64,000 bases of DNA from Paenibacillus sp. N3.4. GTDB taxonomy: Bacteria; Bacillota; Bacilli; Paenibacillales; NBRC-103111. Within the stretch, counting starts at the first letter, position 1; every line of letters begins with the position of its first letter. Positions 9,620-17,657 of the stretch are shown here, in pieces. The notes under the pieces were generated by a model, which made no database searches, was not told the DNA's origin, and saw only the letters and a program-made list of their open reading frames with translations. The stretch is from assembly GCF_008017805.1 (NCBI RefSeq), contig NZ_VRTT01000026.1, forward strand, positions 24,414 through 88,413, given 5' to 3'. A program made the position numbers and the translations under genes.

Positions 9620-10060
9620 CAAAGAAAGACGACAAGGAGATTGCGTGTTACTTCAATACGCCACTCGTAGTTATAGACAACCAAGCGAAACAAATCGAAA
9701 AATTAGAATAGCGTGTTCACGAGTTAGAATGGCAACTCGGCCAGATTAGAAACAACAGCAGTAAGTCAACATCCAACGAAGGATAACAGAAACCAAATCC
9801 CAAAAGTGGCATAAGAGCGGCGGACAGCCCTGGCCATAAAGCGTATTGGCTGAAGCTGAACGATTATCCAGATCATTGAACCGGACAAAACACACTCAGG
9901 CTGATATAGCGGGGGCAGCAATAGGATTATTAAGAGTTAGGTAGCTGCCAAGTTAATATTTGAAGGTGCTGAACTGGAATAAGAAAAATAATTGAAACCC
10001 CAAGAGCTATACGGCATCAACGACTTGGAGAAGAAGATCGGTAAGAAAATTCGTTTCAAC
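9620..10060 (+). pseudogene. Decayed IS66-family transposase remnant
   Basis: Broken plus-strand frames around 9670-9880 read VIDNQAKQIEKLE, then VHELEWQLGQIRNNSSKSTS, then SPGHKAYWLKL. This is the order of the IS66 TnpC N-terminal region: a coiled coil, the LGQNSxNSSKPPSSDG-like block and a GHKGxTL-like block. Stops interrupt every few codons, and the DDE catalytic part and ends are not recognisable. It is a dead relic marking past insertion in the EPS region. The rest of 9394-10204 holds no gene I can support. Confidence 0.6.
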
Positions 10061-10182
10061 ACATTGAGCCGCTGTTGTATCTCATTAGTCTCTTTAGGCA
10101 TATTTAAATTACCTCCCTTCAGTGAGAAAAATAAAAAGAGCCCCGCAAGGTGCGAAGCCCAGTTTGATTAAAATTTATATAT

Positions 10183-10218
10183 AACAAACCATCTGAGATA
10201 TCCCTCAAATGGTTTGTT
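10183..10218 (-). terminator. Hairpin at the 3' end of the minus-strand acyltransferase
   Basis: AACAAACCAT (10183-10192) pairs perfectly with ATGGTTTGTT (10209-10218). The stem includes the last codons of the gene ending at 10205 and, on the minus strand, is followed by an AT-rich tract. It is a likely terminator. Confidence 0.6.
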
Positions 10219-11359
10219 GTGCAACTGTTTCTAATTCAATCTCATTTAAATTTACTTTCTTCTTGCTTGTTAAAGATTTACCAAGCCTAATTGATGGTTT
10301 TTCAATAAGATAATAGGTTATTCCTGCCAACATAAAAGAAGTAACCAATGCCAACAAGACAATGTATCCTGTTGGAATTACTCCATGCAAAATTTTCATG
10401 AGACTCAGAACAAGCGTCATATGAAACAGATACAAGCTGTATGATGTTTTACCAATAAAATGAATTGGTTTTTGAATTAATATTTTCTTGAAAACAGTTG
10501 ATTTAATGCTAAATATGATGATTATCGAACCACCAATAGCAATAATCCAATCATTTAATACTGTAAGATGTAAATAAGCAGAACTTGGCAAGAACCACCA
10601 CGAATAGGCGTAAGCCAAGATTCCGATTAATAGTATTGATAGCTTCAATAAAAGCGAGATCCTATCATAAAGATCACTTAAAATGTATCTGTACTTAGCC
10701 AGAAGAGCTCCTAAGATGAATATACCGAGGTAATGAATGGTTATAAAATATGTTGAGTTGAAATTTAAAACCTTGAGAAAGAAATACCAAAGTGCGAAAA
10801 ATACAACACTGCAAGATAAAGCGAAAACAATGTTCTTTTTCAAACTAAATTTAACTACGAAAAACATGACGAATGGAAATACGATTGAAATCCTCATTTC
10901 ATGTACGAGCGTCCAAATTACAGGATTGTAGCTTAGAGTATTATAATCCCCTAAGAAAATAAGGTGATTTAGTAATAATTCAATTGTCGCTGGACTGCTC
11001 CACGTTTCATTAAACGCACTCTTTAGTTCAGGTACTGAGATATTTGAGAACAAACTCATAAGGGCGACAGCAAATAAAATCGATAATATGTATGGAATAT
11101 AAATCCTACAAATCCTCTTAATTACGTACTCATTATATTTTGGAGCCTTTTGGTTGTGATATGGCAAAGACAAGACAAAACCACTTAATATAAAAAATAG
11201 TATCACCGCCTCATGTCCGCTCCACAATACATGCATTGGAGTCTTTGCTAATTTACTTATCAGGTACATGCCTGGTATTAAAGCGGCTAAATGGGCAAAT
11301 AAAACAGTTGCCGCTGCTAAGCCTCTAAGTGAGTCTAATTCTTCAAACCTCTTATTCAT
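10205..11359 (-). CDS. Acyltransferase-3 (OafA/YrhL-type) membrane protein
   Basis: This 384-residue integral membrane protein begins MNKRFEELDSLRGLAAATVLFAHL with the family's conserved helix-1 His, followed by FFILSGFVLSL and an RICRIYIPY block. These are the signatures of acyltransferase-3 proteins, which acylate surface sugars. A GGAGGT-like site (AGGAGGTACCC on the minus strand) precedes the ATG. It reads against both EPS blocks and lies between two copies of a direct repeat, so it is probably an inserted accessory cassette. It is only distantly similar to the acyltransferase-3 at 8284. Confidence 0.88.
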   Translation of the reverse strand: MNKRFEELDSLRGLAAATVLFAHLAALIPGMYLISKLAKTPMHVLWSGHEAVILFFILSGFVLSLPYHNQKAPKYNEYVIKRICRIYIPYILSILFAVALMSLFSNISVPELKSAFNETWSSPATIELLLNHLIFLGDYNTLSYNPVIWTLVHEMRISIVFPFVMFFVVKFSLKKNIVFALSCSVVFFALWYFFLKVLNFNSTYFITIHYLGIFILGALLAKYRYILSDLYDRISLLLKLSILLIGILAYAYSWWFLPSSAYLHLTVLNDWIIAIGGSIIIIFSIKSTVFKKILIQKPIHFIGKTSYSLYLFHMTLVLSLMKILHGVIPTGYIVLLALVTSFMLAGITYYLIEKPSIRLGKSLTSKKKVNLNEIELETVAQQTI

Positions 11360-11720
11360 GGGTACCTCCTAAAAATTCATTATCAAGAACAATTAAGTAC
11401 TCAATAAAGAATATAACAAATTTTAGGTTGTAATGTCTATCTAATTCATTATTACCTATTCATTAGATGCCGTCACACCGTAAACTTTGTATAGTTTTTT
11501 ATCGTAGTACTCCTATCTTAGCTTTTGTGGAATTGCAGAAGGAGCAAATGTTCCAGTTAAAGGCCTCGCCAATAACCCGACATCTTGTTGCGAATATACG
11601 ATATCTGTCGTCTTAGGTGAGCTAGGAGATATGGAGCAATAGATGGATGACCAAATCAGAATAATTCGTAGCACAATCACCTTCAAATGAATATCTTTTT
11701 AGTATGGAGGTGTTTATACA
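11360..11720. other. 361-bp divergent intergenic region, with a coding remnant
   Basis: No intact gene is visible. On the plus strand 11530-11643 reads GIAEGANVPVKGLANNPTSC and on to LGELGDMEQ then a stop. This looks like the 3' end of a lost reading frame. The second copy of the direct repeat follows at 11619-11690. A GGAGGT site at 11706-11711 serves the next gene. A half-site CAAGAAC (11384-11390) upstream of the minus-strand gene is too degenerate to call. Confidence 0.5.
11619..11690 (+). repeat. Direct repeat, copy 2
   Basis: Imperfect second copy of 9388-9458; shared words include GGAGCAATAG, GATGACCAAATCAG, AATTCGTAGCA and CAATCACCTTCAAAT. It lies just before the start of the beta-helix gene. 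Same-orientation copies at the two borders fit a duplication or insertion event. Confidence 0.75.
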
Positions 11721-14700
11721 ATGGCAGATGGCGGTGATTCGTACAAGATTGAGCTTGATCGATGGAGCATAAAGAATAATGGTACGGAAGCCATAAAGAC
11801 AAGCAAAGGAATCAATGATGCATTAAAGTACGCTGCCGATCAAGGGTATGTCGAAGTCATACTTCCTTTGGGAACATACTTAATTGATGAGAACAATCCT
11901 ATTGAGCCTCAAAGCTATATGACATTAAACTTAAATGGTTCGACACTAAAAATCCAGACTAACGGCTTAGTCGGTTACGCAGTTATCTTATTCCAAAGAA
12001 ACCAGCAGTATTCAAGAATTACCAACGGAATCATACAAGGTGACAAGGATACTCATGATTACATGACGATTAGAAGCACACATGAAGGAGGACATGGAAT
12101 TTATGTAGATAATACCCCATTAATTGGTTCAAACATCAGATTCCTTACCCTAGATAACCTTGAAATTTTTAATTGCACGGGTGATGGGATTGGTTTGGGG
12201 AGTTTATATGGTCAGATTGCTGGTTACAGTTTTGATAGTAAGTTTGAAAATGGCGGAATTAGTCTGACAGATGGATCCTTAGTAGCGAATGGCAATCGAA
12301 TTAGGTCATCTGTAAAGATTGATTTGAGTGATTCTCATATCGTGAAGTGGGGATACTTTGGACTTTATGGCGATAGTTACGGTGGACTTGGTGCAGGTAT
12401 AACCTCATCTCTGTATGACGTCATTTTTTATAACAAAGACAATACATTTTATTCGGCCAAATCCAACGTGCAATTTCATGATGAGGTACAAGTTCCTAAA
12501 GGGCCAAGCTATGCTAAAATAGTTGTTCATCAGAGTGTAGTGCCCGCCGCTGGACAAACCACAATAACGTTGAAAGTTGTTGAATTCGCTAAGAATGTGT
12601 ACATTGAGAAATGTCATATACACGATTGCAGAAGGCTAGGGATATCTGTTAGTGGTGCAAAGCAAGTATATATAAGGGGAAATGAAATCCACCATATCAA
12701 AGGAACTGCTCCGCAAGGGGCTATAGATATTGAGGACATGTATGGTTTTAATCAATATATTTATATAGAAAACAATCATTTACACGATAATGAGTTCTAT
12801 AACATAGTTGCTGTTGCTGGTAAACATATCAGCATAACGAACAATGCAATTAATGGTGGTACGCTTGCAATTAATGTAAATGTAGATAAGGCAGTAATTG
12901 ACGGAAATGATTTAAGAGATGTAGGCGCTCAGCTAGCGGGAGAAATTATTTTTTCCAATAATCATCTCTACGCTACGAAAATCGTGCTCAGTGCTGGGGA
13001 TCGAGAGATACTTATAAATGGATGCTTATTTCATAATAGTGCACTAAACATAAATAGGGATAAAGCTTATAGTGTTAACATTAATAATTGTAAATTTAGT
13101 AATGATAAGGATTTCTTTAGTTCATTTGCAGGTTTAGGTGCTACGATAAGCTTCTCTATCGAGCCGCAAATATTCTCGGATTGCGTCATTGAAGGCGGTG
13201 GCGTCCAAGGAAGCAGCTTAACATGGGTTGCTAATGAAACGAAAAATGGCTGGATACTAAACAACATGACTTTAACTAGTACCAAGCATGATCAAAATAT
13301 TATTACTGGTTTGCCGCCAGGCAGTTATTTGGGTTGTAGGTTTATTAATCCTGGTCCATTATCCATCGTCAACAACCCCCAAGCTGAATATGAATTTAAT
13401 GGATGCAGCTTTGATTGGGATACGTATACATTATTTTCGACTGCAATAAATAAGAAAACTGCTATCTTTCAGGTGAGCAATAGCCTTTTTTCAGGTAAGC
13501 AAAATCCTGCCTTTTACTTCGCTGATATAGGGGGGGAAATAATATTTACCCAAAATATATTTAATTATCCTGTTTCTACATCAATTGGAGTTATGATTGA
13601 TTTTGGATGGCAGACGTTTAGTAGTGAATGTATTACTTTAGATGGAAATAAATTCAAATCAAATATAGCCTTGAAAGCGATTAATGCGAGCGATCCCAGA
13701 TCCTCATTGACGCAAATTATTTTTAAAAATAATGTTGTCAAGACTGCTGTCGTCAATATCTTGGTAAATCCTAAACATCTACAACTAAATAATATTATCG
13801 ATGGAATTCTGGATTCAAAAGTTAGCAATGGTATAACTCTGCCGGCAGCAGTTACCAATCTGGCAGTGGGAAAGACAACCTCTGGTACGATACAGGTGAC
13901 TTGGACAGCTTCGATTTCACCAGATATCGCAAAGTATGAAGTGGCGTATAGTACAGATGGGACCAATTTTACTATCGTTAATGACGCTGTAGTCGGGACT
14001 TCATGTACTTTAACAGGCTTGACCGCAAGCACTCTTTATATCATTAGAATAACTGCAATTGATTCCTCCAATAACCGTTCTCTAAACAATTCAACCATAC
14101 AAATATTAACAGAAAATGCGCTCAGTGGTCCCAATCCTGTAACAAGTTTAACAACAGGCACCTTAACTCCTACTTCCATAAACGTGTTGTGGACACCATC
14201 AACGTCTCCCGCTGCCAGTAATACCGAAATTGCTTATTCATCGGATACAATAAATTATGCTGTAGCAGGGATCGTAGATAAGGGAGTCAACTCGTTTACT
14301 GTGACGGGGCTAACTGCTGGTAAAGCATATATGATTCGTGTAATGACTCTTGATGCATCTAGAAATAGGTCTATAGCAACCACGATATCAGCTACGACTG
14401 CTGCGAATGGAGTACCTGACACGACTGCACCGGTAGTCAAATCGTACCCAGATAGCGTGACTTTTGCTTCAAATCAGACATTATTAGCGAATCTTATAGC
14501 CAATAAGGAAGCGACTATATATTACACAACCAATGGGGTTACTCCAACGGCAGCAAGTTCAATATATAGTTCTCCAATCCCCATTAGTACCACGACCACG
14601 CTGAAATACTATGCTGTAGACGCTTCGCTGAATGCGTCCAATGTGATGACATCAACCTATAGCAAGCAAACATTTGCGATACCAAATATTACAACAGTGA

Positions 14701-15374
14701 CAAACGGTCTACTTCACAGTTACGATTTCAGTCAAGATACGGGTACGGCTCAAACTGACTTAACCGGCGCTATGCCTCTGGCTCTTAACGGATACAAAAC
14801 GGATGGAACAGAAGGTAGACAAGGAGCAGGATTGAAATCGACAGGCACTGGCTATGCTAATAACTCTGATATAGCTAACCTCGGACTAAGTGCAGGCAAT
14901 TCGTTTACAGTTGTTTTAATGGGAGCTATCAATATGGGGACTTTCTCTAATAACTTCTTCAGTAGTAATAAGAATAATACAGCCATCGAGATAGGCATCC
15001 CTCTTACTAGTATCCTGGGAAGATTTCAAATAGGCACATATAACGTAGGCGCGCTACATGTCCATCCTCAGGTGGTGGTCGCAGACACTACAAATGGGAA
15101 TACAGCAATTGCGAGAGATGATGCAGCTACAGCTGCTTCATCCATAAGCAATGGTAAGGGCTATGTCATCCAACTGACCTATGATGCTAGTACCAAGCTA
15201 GTATCCTTATATCTGAACGGTACGCTTAACAAATCAAAAGTTGTCAATAACCACCTCAAGTTTGAGGGCTTAACAATCAGTAATAGTAATACAACGGTAT
15301 ATGCTCTCTTAGTGTATAATAAAATACTCACCAGTACTGAATTAATTCAAGTGAGCAATGAGTTACTAACTTAA
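11721..15374 (+). CDS. Large right-handed beta-helix protein with FN3, CHB_HEX-like and lectin-like domains
   Basis: This 1217-residue protein looks modular. Residues about 10-690 show the short, Asn-rich repeats of a right-handed parallel beta-helix (pectate-lyase or tailspike-like), opening with the INDALKYAADQGYVEVILP stretch typical of phage and EPS-associated beta-helices. Two fibronectin type III domains follow (about 706-795 and 801-890), then a chitobiase C-terminal-like domain (about 900-983, with ATIYYTTNGVTPT) and a concanavalin-like C-terminus (about 990-1217). There is no signal peptide or membrane anchor at the chosen ATG, which has a good GGAGGT site. It may be a polysaccharide lyase, a matrix scaffold or a phage-derived depolymerase. 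A bidirectional terminator follows. Confidence 0.85.
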   Translation: MADGGDSYKIELDRWSIKNNGTEAIKTSKGINDALKYAADQGYVEVILPLGTYLIDENNPIEPQSYMTLNLNGSTLKIQTNGLVGYAVILFQRNQQYSRITNGIIQGDKDTHDYMTIRSTHEGGHGIYVDNTPLIGSNIRFLTLDNLEIFNCTGDGIGLGSLYGQIAGYSFDSKFENGGISLTDGSLVANGNRIRSSVKIDLSDSHIVKWGYFGLYGDSYGGLGAGITSSLYDVIFYNKDNTFYSAKSNVQFHDEVQVPKGPSYAKIVVHQSVVPAAGQTTITLKVVEFAKNVYIEKCHIHDCRRLGISVSGAKQVYIRGNEIHHIKGTAPQGAIDIEDMYGFNQYIYIENNHLHDNEFYNIVAVAGKHISITNNAINGGTLAINVNVDKAVIDGNDLRDVGAQLAGEIIFSNNHLYATKIVLSAGDREILINGCLFHNSALNINRDKAYSVNINNCKFSNDKDFFSSFAGLGATISFSIEPQIFSDCVIEGGGVQGSSLTWVANETKNGWILNNMTLTSTKHDQNIITGLPPGSYLGCRFINPGPLSIVNNPQAEYEFNGCSFDWDTYTLFSTAINKKTAIFQVSNSLFSGKQNPAFYFADIGGEIIFTQNIFNYPVSTSIGVMIDFGWQTFSSECITLDGNKFKSNIALKAINASDPRSSLTQIIFKNNVVKTAVVNILVNPKHLQLNNIIDGILDSKVSNGITLPAAVTNLAVGKTTSGTIQVTWTASISPDIAKYEVAYSTDGTNFTIVNDAVVGTSCTLTGLTASTLYIIRITAIDSSNNRSLNNSTIQILTENALSGPNPVTSLTTGTLTPTSINVLWTPSTSPAASNTEIAYSSDTINYAVAGIVDKGVNSFTVTGLTAGKAYMIRVMTLDASRNRSIATTISATTAANGVPDTTAPVVKSYPDSVTFASNQTLLANLIANKEATIYYTTNGVTPTAASSIYSSPIPISTTTTLKYYAVDASLNASNVMTSTYSKQTFAIPNITTVTNGLLHSYDFSQDTGTAQTDLTGAMPLALNGYKTDGTEGRQGAGLKSTGTGYANNSDIANLGLSAGNSFTVVLMGAINMGTFSNNFFSSNKNNTAIEIGIPLTSILGRFQIGTYNVGALHVHPQVVVADTTNGNTAIARDDAATAASSISNGKGYVIQLTYDASTKLVSLYLNGTLNKSKVVNNHLKFEGLTISNSNTTVYALLVYNKILTSTELIQVSNELLT

Positions 15375-15423
15375 TAAGTCATTTGGAAAGAGGAAGATCG
15401 GCAAGCAGGTCGAAGTGTAAATT

Positions 15424-15465
15424 AAAAAAGTAAGCGGTGGGCTTATGCCCTCCTCTTACTTTTTT
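15424..15465. terminator. Bidirectional terminator between convergent genes
   Basis: AAAAAAGTAAG (15424-15434) pairs with CTTACTTTTTT (15455-15465), with inner GG/CC and GGGC-TTAT-GCCC pairing. It has A and T tails on opposite sides and serves both the beta-helix gene and the convergent glycosyltransferase. Confidence 0.85.
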
Positions 15466-15512
15466 AGTTACATAAGTTTTTAAGGTTTGAATGACCCTGA
15501 CTGTTGTAGAAC

Positions 15513-16568
15513 TTAGCAAACTTGAGATAAAACGTTGATAAGAATTTTTCTTGGCCGTGCTCTTCTATACATATCTTGACCTAATTTATAAAGAAATTCT
15601 ACATCTTTATTTCTGATGGCTAGTAAAAATTCTGAAGGAAAATACCTTGAAGCCCCTCCATTTGATGTACAATTCACAACTGTTTCATTTAAAGTGTAGG
15701 ATTCTATTAGAGCTTTAACTTCTAATTTAGTAAGTTTACTGTTAAATAAATTCGATAGACATGTTTTTAATGTATTAAGAAGCATTATGCTGATCCCATT
15801 GTAGGATTTCTCTTCCGTATCTTCATAGTAATCATCAATGACTTCTTTTTGAATTAAATATCCATTAACCATATCTTCAAAAAGATAGGGTTGATATTTG
15901 CTTGTGAAACCACCTTGTCTATAATAATACAAGGGTTTATCAATCATTTTTAACGTATTGGTCTTTAACAATATTTCTAGGTTGCAAAAAAGATCGTCCC
16001 CTAAGAAATGAATCTTACTCAAATATTTACCAACACCTAAAAATAAGTCTTTTTTATATAACTTTGCACTTAATGATGAAGGAAATGGATGCCCATGAAA
16101 GTAAGCCGTTATCAGATGGCTTTTTATTTCTGATTTATGATAAATATTTTCCCCTTTAAAATACTTGTTATTAACTTCTCTCTTAATAAAAACACCATTA
16201 CCTAATACTCTATATGAATTACAAACAGCTATATCCAAATTATTTTCTATAACTTCATTATATAATAACTCAATAATCTTAGAATCAACCCAATCATCAG
16301 CATCAACGAACATCACATATTTACCTATGGAGGCCTCGATCCCTTTTTTTCTTGTAGCAATACTTCCCTCGTTGAACTTATCTATAACCATTATTCTACG
16401 ATCAATTTTTTCATATCTTTTGCAGATATCTAAACTTTTATCTTTTGACCCATCATTGACTAAGATTAGTTCAAAGTCATTGAAAGTTTGATTAAGAATT
16501 GATTTTATGCACTTATGAAGCTTTTTTCCTGCATTGTAAATGGGTACAATTACGCTAACCGTTGGCAT
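15513..16568 (-). CDS. Glycosyltransferase family 2
   Basis: This 351-residue GT-A enzyme opens with TVSVIVPIYNAGKKLHKCIK, has the nucleotide-binding LILVNDGSKDKS block and the DXD-type metal site in FVDADDW near residue 95. The C-terminal part resembles EpsJ/CpsI-like polysaccharide GT2 enzymes. The AGGAGG site is 5 bp before the ATG. It reads towards the beta-helix gene, and its promoter overlaps a SinR-type operator (16605-16620), so it is probably co-regulated with the two EPS blocks despite opposite orientation. Confidence 0.92.
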   Translation of the reverse strand: MPTVSVIVPIYNAGKKLHKCIKSILNQTFNDFELILVNDGSKDKSLDICKRYEKIDRRIMVIDKFNEGSIATRKKGIEASIGKYVMFVDADDWVDSKIIELLYNEVIENNLDIAVCNSYRVLGNGVFIKREVNNKYFKGENIYHKSEIKSHLITAYFHGHPFPSSLSAKLYKKDLFLGVGKYLSKIHFLGDDLFCNLEILLKTNTLKMIDKPLYYYRQGGFTSKYQPYLFEDMVNGYLIQKEVIDDYYEDTEEKSYNGISIMLLNTLKTCLSNLFNSKLTKLEVKALIESYTLNETVVNCTSNGGASRYFPSEFLLAIRNKDVEFLYKLGQDMYRRARPRKILINVLSQVC

Positions 16569-16604
16569 AAAGACCTCCTAGTATTTGTAATCAAAAAAAT
16601 AAAC

Positions 16605-16648
16605 GTTCTTTATAATGAACTATAATACTTGTATATTACCTTTTTCAA
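16605..16648 (-). promoter_or_regulatory. Minus-strand promoter overlapped by SinR-type operator
   Basis: On the minus strand TTGAAA (16648-16643) and TATAGT (16624-16619) are 18 bp apart. The operator GTTCTTTATAATGAAC (16605-16620 on the plus strand, one mismatch from a perfect palindrome) begins inside the -10. It is 37 bp upstream of the GT2 start. Confidence 0.6.
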
Positions 16649-16774
16649 AATACTTAATCAAGAATTATTTTTATTTTATTCACCTATTTAAATCCTCGGA
16701 AATTTCATGATTTCTTATATTCATTATAGGTTCACATTAGATCTGTGTGGCAGAAAAAGTGTAAAAATAGGGTA

Positions 16775-16803
16775 TTGACATGTTCTTTATAAAGAACTAA
16801 AAT
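16775..16803 (+). promoter_or_regulatory. Sigma-A promoter with SinR-type palindrome filling its spacer
   Basis: TTGACA (16775-16780), 17-bp spacer, TAAAAT (16798-16803). The perfect palindrome GTTCTTTATAAAGAAC occupies 16782-16797. The geometry is identical to 1690-1718. It drives the acetyltransferase at 16859 and possibly the genes after it. Confidence 0.85.
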
Positions 16804-16858
16804 AACTTTATTAGGGTTATTATTTTAGGCAAAAAATCAGTAGTGGAGAAGTGATCAT

Positions 16859-17446
16859 TTGAGTTTAAAAGAGTTAAAAAAGTATTGGTATTCCGATTTA
16901 TTTCGCTATGAAGAGACGCAACACGTCAATTTGAAGAAGTTGATTTTACGTCAATACTTGTCTCCTGGGTTTCGGTATTCCTTTTGGTTGCGTCTATGTA
17001 AATACTTAAGTGGCAAAAACAAATTGTGGTCTCCTCTTTACTTCCTGGCAATGCTTATTTTACAGCGATATAAATATAAATTCGGAATTGATATATCCCC
17101 CAAAACGGTTATTGGCTCTGGATTTTATATCGGCCATTTTGGAGGAATCGTTGTTAATAGCATGGCAGTCATTGGGAAAAATTGCAACCTTAGTCAAGGG
17201 GTAACGATTGGAATGGCTAATAGAGGGAAGAATAAAGGTGTTGCAGTGATTGGTGACAATGTATACATAGGACCAGGAGCAAAGATTGTTGGAGCTGTTA
17301 AAATTGGTGATAATGCTGCAATTGGTGCTAATTGTGTAGTGACGAAGGATGTACCTGAACACGCAGTTGTTGTTGGGGTTCCAGGCAAAGTTATTTCAAT
17401 GAGTGGTTCAAAGGGCTATATCGGAAATACAAACTACATATTTTAG
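16859..17446 (+). CDS. Serine acetyltransferase-like hexapeptide acetyltransferase
   Basis: This 195-residue protein of the CysE/WcaB-type left-handed beta-helix family has a helical N-terminal third, then hexapeptide repeats with GFYIGHFGGIVVN, and ends with the acceptor-loop block TKDVPEHAVVVGVPGKVI. In an EPS setting it most likely O-acetylates a glycan, not serine. It starts with TTG; the GGAGAAG site lies 8 bp upstream. It is the first gene behind the regulated promoter at 16775-16803. Confidence 0.88.
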   Translation: MSLKELKKYWYSDLFRYEETQHVNLKKLILRQYLSPGFRYSFWLRLCKYLSGKNKLWSPLYFLAMLILQRYKYKFGIDISPKTVIGSGFYIGHFGGIVVNSMAVIGKNCNLSQGVTIGMANRGKNKGVAVIGDNVYIGPGAKIVGAVKIGDNAAIGANCVVTKDVPEHAVVVGVPGKVISMSGSKGYIGNTNYIF

Positions 17447-17481
17447 TTAAGCAGATAAACAGCATGACTATGTGTAGGGGT

Positions 17482-17497
17482 GTTCTTTATGAAGAAC
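17482..17497 (+). promoter_or_regulatory. SinR-type operator (one mismatch)
   Basis: GTTCTTTATGAAGAAC, a palindrome with one mismatched pair, lies 36 bp after the acetyltransferase stop and 51 bp before another perfect copy. No promoter of its own is visible. Confidence 0.65.
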
Positions 17498-17532
17498 TAA
17501 AGGTGGCATTCACGATTTTTTTTTCTTAAAAA

Positions 17533-17548
17533 GTTCTTTATAAAGAAC
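17533..17548 (+). promoter_or_regulatory. SinR-type operator (perfect palindrome)
   Basis: GTTCTTTATAAAGAAC, the third perfect copy in the window, lies about 110 bp upstream of the sugar dehydratase gene. Flanking -35 and -10 boxes are poor (TTAAAA and AATCTT at the expected spacing), so it may act as a roadblock or as an accessory site with 17482-17497. Confidence 0.75.
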
Positions 17549-17657
17549 AATCTTGATGGAATGACTTAACAAGTAATACCTCTTTACCGTTCCCTAAAGG
17601 TATTAAAGGATTTAAATATACGGTCTTTCCTCTAAGGCCCTATACTTAAGAACTTTA

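Noticed and set aside
11375..11390. SinR-type site before the minus-strand acyltransferase
   Set aside because: Only one clear half-site (GTTCTTG); three of eight pairs fail.
13565..14032. Minus-strand open frame of 155 codons inside the beta-helix gene
   Set aside because: Lies opposite the FN3 region; composition reflects the complementary strand only.
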